In this document: piece by piece, positions 25,030 to 32,362 of the stretch | Layout: every line of letters starts with the position of its first letter | How positions within the stretch are numbered: the first letter of the stretch is position 1 | Origin: Dysgonomonas sp. PH5-45 | Lineage (GTDB): Bacteria; Bacteroidota; Bacteroidia; Bacteroidales; Dysgonomonadaceae | DNA: 53,921 bases | Direction: 5' to 3' | Assembly: GCF_029893235.1 (NCBI RefSeq) | Contig: NZ_JARXWE010000020.1 | Span: 1 to 53,921, forward strand | Translations under genes and position numbers: made by a program | Notes under the pieces: generated by a model | The model's database searches: none | Told to the model about the DNA's origin: nothing | Seen by the model: only the letters and a program-made list of their open reading frames with translations

Positions 25030-26348
25030 CGTTGGTTCTCCTTTCCTTTATTTTTACCGAAAACGTTGCCTATGAGCCACACCAGCGAAATATTGGCTTT
25101 GGTGAGCCCTATATAATTTCTTTGGTGGGTACTTTTCCATGGGAAGATACATTCATCGCATGCGCCAACAGTGTATTTGTAGTATTTTCCGCCAAAGTAT
25201 CCAGCTCCGATTCCGAATTCGAGGTTAAATCTTTTGGCTATGGATATGGCATATCCGAATGTCAATCCACCCGAATAGCTCCAGTTGCTTAGCTGCCCCT
25301 CGTCGCTGTTTTTGTTTGTAAACAGGCGGATATCGTAAGTGCCTCCGTATCCGTAAGCTCCTACAAACCATCCGTTCAGTGGCTTGCCTGTTCTGTTTCC
25401 GAACCAGCGGCGCATCTCCACTCCGGCTATCTGTATGCGGTGGTAATAGTAGTTGCTGGCATTGGTGTTCCACCACGACCAGTTTCCTTCTATCCCTACC
25501 GACCAGTTGTAATTGCGCCCGAAAGGGATTTCAACGGCCAGATTGGGTAATAACGCGGCATCGTAAAGCAGGTTACTTTTGACAGCCATAACGAATGGGC
25601 GTCTCTGTTTTTCGGGACAAACCGTGTCTACCCGAACCACTACCCTGTCTACGAAAACGGTATCGAAACGGAATATTTCCACTGTATCGGTTTTGGCAAA
25701 GCGTTCGTCTTTCTTGGTATATATCGTACCGGTGGCACTTCCCCGCAAATGTGGCAATATATTTTTCAACAAATATCCGTAAGGCTTACCCCTGCCTATT
25801 TTCATTATCCTCAGCTTTTTGCTTTCATCACTCAGGTTACTGTTGAGTATGTAGAGCAACTGACTGCGGGCGGGCACATCCTTGTCTTTTTCAATCATTT
25901 CTTTAAGCCCGTCCCAATCTTCGGCATGGGGAAGCATTATAACCTGATTATCTTTTATTCGGGGATTTATTTGCATTATGTAGTTTCTGAGCGAAAGTGC
26001 CCTTTCTTTGGCTAAGCGTTGGTTATTGTCGAAACCACCTTCGGGCGATGCCGTACTGGTTATGACTATGAAATCGTCTTTTTCCAACGTTTTTTTGGCA
26101 AATATTTTCTTTATAAGACTCAAAGTCTTGGCATTACCCATATAACCGCTGTCTATTTCCGTTCGGTTTACACGATAATAGATACGCACGGTTTCGGAAG
26201 AAGGTACGCCAAAAGTCTGTTTTGTGCCAGTATTTGCTGTATTCAGGGAAACTTCAACAAACGCGCTACTCGGAGCAACTGTCGAGGCTTCTAAGGAACC
26301 TGCAACATAAATAATTCCACACCAAAACAGAAACGTTCTCCGGAACAA
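25026..26348 (-). CDS. DUF3575 outer-membrane protein with OmpA-like N-terminal half
   Basis: 440 aa if started at TTG 26348, the only in-frame initiator before the hydrophobic segment FLFWCGIIYVAGSLEA. The reading frame is open to 26594, but the operon promoter (26444-26474) lies inside that stretch, so the longer form is excluded. Residues about 30-130 resemble an OmpA-type region (VRIYYRVNRTEID, VITSTASPEGGFDNNQRLAKERALSLRNYI). The C-terminal half is a DUF3575 barrel (VMAVKSNLLYDAALLPNLAVE, WSVGIEGNWSWW, GAYGYGGTYD, LEFGIGAGYFGGKYYKY). In Bacteroidales such genes open fimbrial operons; the protein may help anchor pili in the outer membrane. A close ATG (26369, minus strand) is out of frame, so either a TTG start is used or a small frameshift has occurred. 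Confidence 0.82.
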   Translation of the reverse strand: MFRRTFLFWCGIIYVAGSLEASTVAPSSAFVEVSLNTANTGTKQTFGVPSSETVRIYYRVNRTEIDSGYMGNAKTLSLIKKIFAKKTLEKDDFIVITSTASPEGGFDNNQRLAKERALSLRNYIMQINPRIKDNQVIMLPHAEDWDGLKEMIEKDKDVPARSQLLYILNSNLSDESKKLRIMKIGRGKPYGYLLKNILPHLRGSATGTIYTKKDERFAKTDTVEIFRFDTVFVDRVVVRVDTVCPEKQRRPFVMAVKSNLLYDAALLPNLAVEIPFGRNYNWSVGIEGNWSWWNTNASNYYYHRIQIAGVEMRRWFGNRTGKPLNGWFVGAYGYGGTYDIRLFTNKNSDEGQLSNWSYSGGLTFGYAISIAKRFNLEFGIGAGYFGGKYYKYTVGACDECIFPWKSTHQRNYIGLTKANISLVWLIGNVFGKNKGKENQR

Positions 26349-26759
26349 CCGTAGAATTTCATTTTTTGAGAAATTCGCTTTTTTATCTATAATAATACTG
26401 TAAATAAATTTGTGTATCAATTGCCAATTATGTAAGTATGACACAAAAGTATTCAAAATAAAGCAAACGACAAAAAAAACTTTCAAAAAATATGTATTCA
26501 GCCTAATATAATCGAGTTTATAACCTACTTGAGCATCTATAATATCAAACTGTAACATACTGAAAAACAGAAATAAATATACATTTTGAAGCAAGGCGGA
26601 AAAATCGCAAAAAAATTATGCCACAAATCTCAATATTGACAAAAAAAATGCAGAGATTTAAAATATAAGAGGAAGTTATTCGTCCTTAAAAGATATAGAG
26701 AGGGTTTTCTTTCTTCCGATTGATTTTTTTAGTAACTATGACAATAAAATAAATAGAAA
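26349..26759. other. Divergent intergenic region, fimbrial operon and sigma-factor unit
   Basis: AT-rich, about 410 bp. It holds the fimbrial promoter. In front of the rightward His-rich gene I see no TAnnTTTG box, which would fit a promoter read by an alternative sigma factor such as the one encoded in that unit, but absence of a box is weak evidence. Confidence 0.45.
26444..26474 (-). promoter_or_regulatory. Promoter of the fimbrial operon
   Basis: Minus strand: TTTG (26474-26471), 19-nt spacer, TACTTTTG (26451-26444). Both boxes and spacing match the Bacteroidetes consensus. It places the start of transcription near 26438, about 90 nt before the TTG start of the DUF3575 gene. Confidence 0.65.
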
Positions 26760-27128
26760 ATGAAAAAAGAGATGAAAAAATGGCATAAATTGGGCTTCGC
26801 TCTGTCTTTTGTTGCAATATTTGCCGCGGCTGCGGCTGTGGTGATGTTATTGTGGAACGCGCTTATCCCTTCAATTGTTGGATGGACGGAGATAAATTAC
26901 TGGCAATCGGCAGGGTTAATGCTATTGTGCCGCTTGTTGTTTAGCGGGTTTCGTCCTCATGGGCATCGCCACAAGCACTCGCATAAGCACCAAAAGCATA
27001 TGCATCTGCACGAAATGATGCGCGATATGTCGCGCGAGGAACGCCGCAATTTTATCCGCGAACGTATGGGTAAAGACTTTAATGGTAGAGAAAATGCCGC
27101 CGCAGAGCAAGACCATGAAAAAGGATGA
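26760..27128 (+). CDS. Small membrane protein with a His-rich metal-binding-like segment
   Basis: 122 aa. Two hydrophobic helices (about residues 11-34 and 44-62) are followed by HRHKHSHKHQKHMHLH (about 69-84) and a charged helix, EMMRDMSREERRNFIRERMG. The positively charged N-terminus (MKKEMKKWHK) predicts both ends in the cytoplasm. Its last 4 bp overlap the start of the ECF sigma factor (ATGA, 27125-27128). That is the layout of a membrane-bound anti-sigma or sensor with its sigma factor, and the His cluster suggests Zn, Ni or Cu as the signal. No anti-sigma domain such as ZAS or FecR is visible; the role is inference. Confidence 0.75.
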   Translation: MKKEMKKWHKLGFALSFVAIFAAAAAVVMLLWNALIPSIVGWTEINYWQSAGLMLLCRLLFSGFRPHGHRHKHSHKHQKHMHLHEMMRDMSREERRNFIRERMGKDFNGRENAAAEQDHEKG

Positions 27129-27703
27129 AAACAGAAAACCTTGAAAAGAATCTGAAGCATAACAAAGAGGTAACCGAAATATACCAAAAATACAATTCTC
27201 CGCTAAGAGGGTTTATTGCTAAGCGGGTTCCTTCGAAGGAAGATTGTGAGGATATTTTGCAAAATGTTTTCTATCAGCTCAGTAAAACGGATTTCGAGAC
27301 AAATCCTATCGAGCAGATTTCGGGATGGCTCTACTCTGTGGCGCGAAACCAGATTATAGACCGTAGCCGTAAACATAAAGAGCAGGAATTGCCTTACGTT
27401 ATCAACGATAACGACGAGGCGGTTTTCCTGAAAGAAATTACCGAAACGATACTCGATTCGGATTCGCCCGAAACCGAATTTCTCAAATCGTTGGTTTGGA
27501 AAGAGCTGGAGGTAGCACTCGGCGAACTTCCTCCCGAACAGCGGAGTGTGTTTGAGTTGACCGAATTGGAAGGTTTTTCCTTCAAAGAAATCTCCGAAGC
27601 AACGGATATTGGCGTAAATACCTTAATTTCGCGGAAGCGTTATGCTGTATTGCATTTACGCAAGAAACTGTATGAACTGTACGAAGACTTATTGTCCGAT
27701 TAA
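27125..27703 (+). CDS. ECF-type RNA polymerase sigma factor
   Basis: 192 aa. Region 2 (about residues 17-85) reads YQKYNSPLRGFIAKRVPSKE, EDILQNVFYQL and ISGWLYSVARNQIIDRSRK. Region 4 (about 127-180) reads LGELPPEQRSVFELTELEGFSFKEISEATDIGVNTLISRKRYAV, with the usual helix-turn-helix. It directs RNA polymerase to a special promoter set, probably on a membrane-borne cue. It overlaps the His-rich membrane protein gene by 4 bp, and the next gene is on the other strand, so these two form a unit. The sequence is longer at the region 2-4 linker (DSDSPETEF) than in FecI-type sigmas, and no FecR gene follows. Confidence 0.93.
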   Translation: MKTENLEKNLKHNKEVTEIYQKYNSPLRGFIAKRVPSKEDCEDILQNVFYQLSKTDFETNPIEQISGWLYSVARNQIIDRSRKHKEQELPYVINDNDEAVFLKEITETILDSDSPETEFLKSLVWKELEVALGELPPEQRSVFELTELEGFSFKEISEATDIGVNTLISRKRYAVLHLRKKLYELYEDLLSD

Positions 27704-28020
27704 GGTTCTTCCTATTTTATCACGAATAAAGAAAATGAAGGGAAATAAAACCGATTCGCCACGTTTCACTCCTTACCAGATATTCGCCCGTAACAAATGA
27801 ATAAAGCTAAAGGGACAGCCTTTCCGGCCAGTTTCTTTTCTATTTCTATATGCAAGGTCGCAAGACAAAGTCCTGCCATTTTTTACGTCCCCTCTAAACA
27901 TCATTTCTGGATGAGACGAAAGCATTCAAACAAAACGACCAATTTATACACAAAACAATAAAGCTGCTGCAATTACCGCAACAGCTTTAATCTTAATATC
28001 TAAATAAAATTCCTTCTTAT
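27704..28020. other. 317-bp intergenic region with a possible gene stump
   Basis: Contains a 21-codon frame at 27735-27800 (MKGNKTDSPRFTPYQIFARNK) that resembles the first residues of some MFS transporters but goes no further, and the minus-strand terminator at 27959-27989. Nothing else is recognised. Confidence 0.4.
27959..27989 (-). terminator. Rho-independent terminator of the T9SS cargo operon
   Basis: A 12-bp stem with one T-G wobble, TAAAGCTGCTGC (27959-27970) with GCAACAGCTTTA (27978-27989), about 30 bp past the stop of 28021-28353. The minus-strand tail is TTGTTTTGTG. Confidence 0.75.
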
Positions 28021-28353
28021 TTATTTTCCTTTTCTCATGCGGAATACCGCATACCCTACCGAAAGCAGAATGAAAGAAATTACAGGAATTTCTCCTATTG
28101 GTGCTTCGCCTTCACCAACACCCATATCAGCATCGCCCTCTTGACCTTCAGTACCGCTGCCGGGACCACCACCTCCAGGGCCAAACCTATAATTAAGATT
28201 CTCATTATAATAGGCATCAGACGTTGGCTGATCGGTAGCAATATTCTGGTTATAATAATCATCCGCGGTTGAACCGTATGTATCCTTTGCCGAAATCTGA
28301 CCTAAAGGAAGAAAAAGCAACGCAATCAAATACAATAATATAGTTTGTTTCAT
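28021..28353 (-). CDS. Small exported Gly-rich protein with C-terminal sorting-signal-like tail
   Basis: 110 aa. A signal peptide (about 1-22, ending ISA) leads to a short mature region with two similar repeats (ADDYYNQNIATDQ, SDAYYNENLNYR). A GPGGGGPGSG linker and an acidic stretch follow. The tail is PIGEIP, a hydrophobic helix (VISFILLSVGYAVF) and RMRKGK. A short motif, a helix and a basic end is the three-part plan of C-terminal cell-surface sorting signals. Many Bacteroidetes encode a small protein with such a PxG-type tail directly after a large exported protein. Here it follows the T9SS cargo gene by 49 bp on the same strand. Function unknown. Confidence 0.75.
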   Translation of the reverse strand: MKQTILLYLIALLFLPLGQISAKDTYGSTADDYYNQNIATDQPTSDAYYNENLNYRFGPGGGGPGSGTEGQEGDADMGVGEGEAPIGEIPVISFILLSVGYAVFRMRKGK

Positions 28354-28402
28354 AATATATTCTTAGTGTCTTTTTATGTGTGTTCTGTTCGTTATAAATA
28401 AA

Positions 28403-30640
28403 TTATTGTACTAAAAGCTTCACAGTTTTGGCATTAGCACCTGTTGTCTTAATCAGATATACTCCCGGTACCAAATACTGATTAACGTAAACAATGTTGT
28501 CGTTTATCTTAGCTTGTCCAATCTTCGATCCCTGAAGGTTATACAGATATAATTCATTTCCAAAATCAGCTTGTGCAAAACCTTTAACTGTTACCCTTGA
28601 TTCATTGTAATAAGCATACAGCGCTTGTGTTACATCTTCTTCCATACCCATCTGTTTTGTGAAGTGCACTACAAAACGGTCTTCACGATCGGTTGGTGTA
28701 GAGTGTGTTTCGTATGGGGTTTCGGGTGTCAACTCCACCATAACGTCCATCAATCTATCTTCGAGCCAAATACCTTCAGCTTCTTGTTTAGATTCTAACC
28801 TGTAGCAAGAAATTACAATATCTTGCTCCACTGCCGAAGGTGTATCATAAAGCATTACCGATTTTTTGGTTTCTAATGGTAAAAATTCCCCAGTTAAGGC
28901 AACTCCTTCAGAGTTACGTGTATATATCTGGCTTGCGGTGCTTTGTAGAATATCAGTTTTGGTAGAACTTTTCATCATTCCGCTTTTTTCATTAACCTCA
29001 GCACTTGATATCATGCGCTCCACATCAGAGTAATTTCTATCAGCTATTTCCTTAGCTGTACGGAGTACCAAACTTACACGGTCTATAGTTCCTGTTTCTT
29101 TATCTCTTATTTCTATAATAAAGTCATCTTTACGTTGTTTTTTCTTTTCAGAGCGCCAGAATGCTACATCTTTGCGTTCTTTTGCTTTTGCGGGTATTGT
29201 CATTGTAGGAGTAGCATCCTCTACCCAGATACAAAACATTTGAAGAGGAGCTATAATATCATCAACTACTGTACCTCCCGTTCCTGCACCATAAAAATAG
29301 TTATATGTATACAACATAGGAGTATCTATTTTGGCTTCCTTTGGCTTAGCATTTGAGTTTGGAGCTAAAACCCAATATTGGGCATAAACATGTGGAGCAT
29401 CATTCTCTTTTTCACTAATCTTTACACCCCAATCCGAATTCACAATTGCACTTGATATTGTTAAATCCGTCAAGTCGATAGGCGTAGTGTATGGGTTAGA
29501 CAAGAAGTTATATCCAGGTCTTAATTCTATACCTCCAACATCTCCGGTATTTAAATTTTCATCATTATAGCCTGCCCCAGAAGCACCAAACATATTATTA
29601 TATTTACGTACACCATCCGTAGAGAAACGATTACGGTTGAAGTAATGACCTTTGTGTGCCCTGGCATTAAATCTGTCTGTAAGTATCCCTCCAGTATCGT
29701 CATTGGGGAGACGATAATAAGTAGTATCAGTACCACGCAAGTCAATGCCCAAAACATAACCTCCACCAGCAGACAATTGGTCATTTGGGTTAGTTATATG
29801 GGTCTTACCCATGTACCCTTCCGGGGTTGGCATAAACAATGTATTATACATAAAATAGTCTGCTCCTAATTTCTCATAAGGAGATCCTAAACCCACTATA
29901 CTTTTACCCGAATCATCCCCTGTTACAGAATTTATTAGAGGATCAGGATCCCCTTCACTGGTTACAGCTAATCGCACTTCAACCGCACCACGGTCTGCAG
30001 GCGTTCCAGAAGTTCTATTATAAGTTGCAGATTTCACATTCAAGTGAGCTAAAACAGTTTCGTCATTATTAGCTTTCTTTTTTGAGTTTAGTATAAGCCA
30101 ACCTTTTTCTAAGTGCAAATCATCAACATCCATAGCGATATTAGAACTAACTACCACATGTTTGTTGTTATTAACTTCAACATCAGGAAAAGCAATATAA
30201 TTTGTCTCTTTTGAAGGATATGCGCCTGCTGCACGAGTTGTTGTAATGCGTTGTTCGGCATTTCCGGCAAAAACGAATTTACCTGTAATATCATTAGGGT
30301 TAGCAGGTAGTGTAAATAAGGTCTTATGCAAAGACGCTTCGGTCGTATTCACATTGTTAATAAAATCGCCTGTTAGTATAGTCTTACTATATCCAACCAT
30401 TTTAATATTACAGGAAGTTTTGTCGGCATTTTGTCCGGCAACGAAACTACCTTGTATGTACATAGTCCCTTTGCCTGTTGGAGAGTTCACATCCGCAACA
30501 GCCATCTTCCCTTCGTTATAGAAAACAATGGGAGGGGTATCTGCAGGATTACTTCTATCATGTCCATCTGATAACTCTTGTGCGAAAGAAAAACCGCAAA
30601 AAAGGAATGAGCTTACTAAAAAGAGTAATGTTTTCTTCAT
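28403..30640 (-). CDS. T9SS type A sorting domain-containing surface protein
   Basis: 745 aa from ATG 30640 (MKKTLLFLVSSFLFCGFSFAQ, clear signal peptide); an upstream in-frame Met lengthens the protein but weakens the signal. The long central region (about 25-560) has no domain I can name; it contains beta-rich text such as TMYIQGSFVAGQNADKTSCNIKMVG and AFPDVEVNNNKHVVVSSN. The last 65 residues carry the T9SS type A C-terminal domain (LYLYNLQGSKIGQAKIN, QYLVPGVYLIKTTG, KTVKLLVQ), which directs export by the type IX system and surface attachment. PorW, a T9SS component, is encoded at 37367-41047. It is cotranscribed with the small tail protein. Confidence 0.88.
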   Translation of the reverse strand: MKKTLLFLVSSFLFCGFSFAQELSDGHDRSNPADTPPIVFYNEGKMAVADVNSPTGKGTMYIQGSFVAGQNADKTSCNIKMVGYSKTILTGDFINNVNTTEASLHKTLFTLPANPNDITGKFVFAGNAEQRITTTRAAGAYPSKETNYIAFPDVEVNNNKHVVVSSNIAMDVDDLHLEKGWLILNSKKKANNDETVLAHLNVKSATYNRTSGTPADRGAVEVRLAVTSEGDPDPLINSVTGDDSGKSIVGLGSPYEKLGADYFMYNTLFMPTPEGYMGKTHITNPNDQLSAGGGYVLGIDLRGTDTTYYRLPNDDTGGILTDRFNARAHKGHYFNRNRFSTDGVRKYNNMFGASGAGYNDENLNTGDVGGIELRPGYNFLSNPYTTPIDLTDLTISSAIVNSDWGVKISEKENDAPHVYAQYWVLAPNSNAKPKEAKIDTPMLYTYNYFYGAGTGGTVVDDIIAPLQMFCIWVEDATPTMTIPAKAKERKDVAFWRSEKKKQRKDDFIIEIRDKETGTIDRVSLVLRTAKEIADRNYSDVERMISSAEVNEKSGMMKSSTKTDILQSTASQIYTRNSEGVALTGEFLPLETKKSVMLYDTPSAVEQDIVISCYRLESKQEAEGIWLEDRLMDVMVELTPETPYETHSTPTDREDRFVVHFTKQMGMEEDVTQALYAYYNESRVTVKGFAQADFGNELYLYNLQGSKIGQAKINDNIVYVNQYLVPGVYLIKTTGANAKTVKLLVQ

Positions 30641-30978
30641 TGTGTATATTTTTTGTGTTATATTCAGTAGCAAACGCAACACACCACTATCTTGCTCATT
30701 TAGAGCAAATAAAGTATGTTGCAGTAATAATTAATCGTCTTTTCAACTTTATTTTATACATTTTATCACTAAAACTTTAGGCTCTGTGACCTACTCTCAA
30801 ATCGAGGCAAAGATAAATATTTTTTTTTATCCGCTATATTTATTTTCTTTTTTATGCGTCTTTTTAACCTTTGCTATTTTATATTTATATTTATAGCCTC
30901 AAGTACTCTTCACAGATACAAAATAACAGAAAGGATTACTGAAAAATAATGGAACGACATCGCCTCTTTGCTTTTGGA
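30641..30978. other. 338-bp intergenic region upstream of the T9SS cargo gene
   Basis: No gene seen. Contains a minus-strand -7 box at 30807-30815, giving a long leader of about 160 nt, and long T/A runs around 30821-30900. Confidence 0.5.
30807..30815 (-). promoter_or_regulatory. Bacteroidetes -7 box of the T9SS cargo operon
   Basis: Minus strand TATCTTTGC (30815-30807), exact consensus, 167 bp before ATG 30640. No TTTG at -33 spacing. Confidence 0.5.
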
Positions 30979-31689
30979 TTATTTAACTTTTAAAACAGAA
31001 TCTATTTCTATTTTAACCAATTCACTCATCGTGAGATAACCTTCGGACGTGATATGAATCCCATCGGTAGTGTATTCCGACAGAAGCCCTCCCTTTTCGT
31101 CCCTCAAGGCCGAATGGTAGTCTACATAAGCAATGCCGTTGCTTTGCGCAAAAGCTTGCACACGTTTGTTTAAAGAGATTATTTTTTCTGCAACATCTGT
31201 CATTTCCGGCTTTCCGGGAATCCGGGAGCAAGGTAATACCGAAACCATTATGGGCAGCACTCCTTTTTCGCGAGCCTGAGTGGCTATCTTTGTCAGATTC
31301 GAAAACGTGCTATCTTCGCTATAAGGCTCTCTGCCAGCCCTGATATCGTTAATGCCGCCTGCTATAACAACCACCTTAGCTTTTATATCAACCACATCAC
31401 AATCTAAACGTCCTGCGATTTGCGATGTCAACTGCTCGCTTATACCTCTGTTCACAAAGTTATTTTTGTCAAAAAAGCCGGGCATCGCCTTATACCAGTC
31501 CTGAACAATGGAGTTACCGATAAAAACAACTCTGTTTGCAGGCACAGGTTGTGCCATTATTTTTTTATTATCGGCAGCATAATATGCCGTTTGATTTATA
31601 TCTTCTTTTTGCGCTTTTTTGCACGCGCTAAATCCAAAGATGCTTGAACCAAGAACCGAAAGAAAGAAAAAGATACTTACTTTTCTCAT
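30979..31689 (-). CDS. SGNH/GDSL-family hydrolase lipoprotein
   Basis: 236 aa from ATG 31689 (the frame extends 5 codons further). Lipobox FSAC (Cys23). SGNH blocks are in order: VVFIGNSIVQDW (block I, nucleophile Ser; GNS replaces GDS as in platelet-activating-factor acetylhydrolase-like members), VNRGISEQ (block II Gly), VIAGGINDIRAG (block III Asn) and TTDGIHITSEGY (block V Asp-x-x-His). Members remove acetyl or acyl groups from glycans and lipids. The protein is expected in the periplasm or on the outer membrane. A -7 box 32 bp upstream makes it a single-gene unit. Confidence 0.92.
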   Translation of the reverse strand: MRKVSIFFFLSVLGSSIFGFSACKKAQKEDINQTAYYAADNKKIMAQPVPANRVVFIGNSIVQDWYKAMPGFFDKNNFVNRGISEQLTSQIAGRLDCDVVDIKAKVVVIAGGINDIRAGREPYSEDSTFSNLTKIATQAREKGVLPIMVSVLPCSRIPGKPEMTDVAEKIISLNKRVQAFAQSNGIAYVDYHSALRDEKGGLLSEYTTDGIHITSEGYLTMSELVKIEIDSVLKVK

Positions 31690-31720
31690 ATGCAGACATT
31701 TCATTACAACTTCAACTTTT

Positions 31721-31728
31721 CAAAGATA
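31721..31728 (-). promoter_or_regulatory. Bacteroidetes -7 box of the SGNH hydrolase gene
   Basis: Minus strand TATCTTTG (31728-31721), exact TAnnTTTG, 31 bp before ATG 31689. Confidence 0.5.
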
Positions 31729-31804
31729 TAAAATTTCATTAATATATTAAGAATGATTTTACCTAAAAAAAACTTAACGCCGGTCACATCCTCCTTGCCA
31801 TCCG

Positions 31805-32362
31805 TTATTGCATCTTCACTCTGTAATATATTGTTTTAGCCTTTTGGTCATAGATTTCTATTATTGGCAATTTCTTCAGATTATGCCGCTTACAATATTT
31901 CCATATTTTGGATTGCACCCTTATTATACCTACTACTTGCGACAGCCTTCCTTTATATGGAAACTCGGCCGTCAGATATTTCCCTTCCGCAAGGGATGCT
32001 ATTTTGTATTTTCCGGCAAGTTGTTTCAACACCTCTTCTTTTATATCCTTGGGGAGTATCCGCCCTACCCTCGACTTTAACTCGTGTTCCGGAACCCGCT
32101 GAGGGTCTTCGTAAAAAACAGCTATACCCTTCGTTGTCTCTACTAAATGATTGTGCGATAACTCCTGAAACAACCTATCGTTTACAATCCCATACTGTGT
32201 ATAATCGCCCACAAGGTCTTCGTAAATAAAAATTTCCTTACCGACCCACGATTCTTTTATACGCACAGAACTGAATCCCCCAAAATACACCCACAAAATA
32301 AGTAAGGTAGAGAAAATCAAGACCAACAATAAAACGATTACCGATAAAATATTCTTCATCAT
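31805..32362 (-). CDS. Membrane-anchored GyrI-like domain protein
   Basis: 185 aa. One N-terminal membrane helix (about residues 4-27) is followed by a soluble domain with GKEIFIYEDLVGDYTQYGIVNDRLFQEL (about 41-68), GIAVFYEDPQRVPEHELKSRVGRIL (about 79-103) and LTAEFPYKGRLSQVVG. The GDY...YEDPxxVPExxLRxxxG pattern is that of GyrI-like (AraC effector-binding, SHS2-type) small-molecule-binding domains in Bacteroidetes. Ligand unknown. The ATG follows the MtaD-type stop codon without any gap (TAA then ATG), so the two are translationally coupled. Confidence 0.78.
   Translation of the reverse strand: MMKNILSVIVLLLVLIFSTLLILWVYFGGFSSVRIKESWVGKEIFIYEDLVGDYTQYGIVNDRLFQELSHNHLVETTKGIAVFYEDPQRVPEHELKSRVGRILPKDIKEEVLKQLAGKYKIASLAEGKYLTAEFPYKGRLSQVVGIIRVQSKIWKYCKRHNLKKLPIIEIYDQKAKTIYYRVKMQ

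Noticed and set aside
26349-26594. Long N-terminal extension of the DUF3575 protein (82 extra codons with many hydrophobic residues)
   Set aside because: The operon promoter lies within it and the real signal-peptide segment begins only after codon 83.
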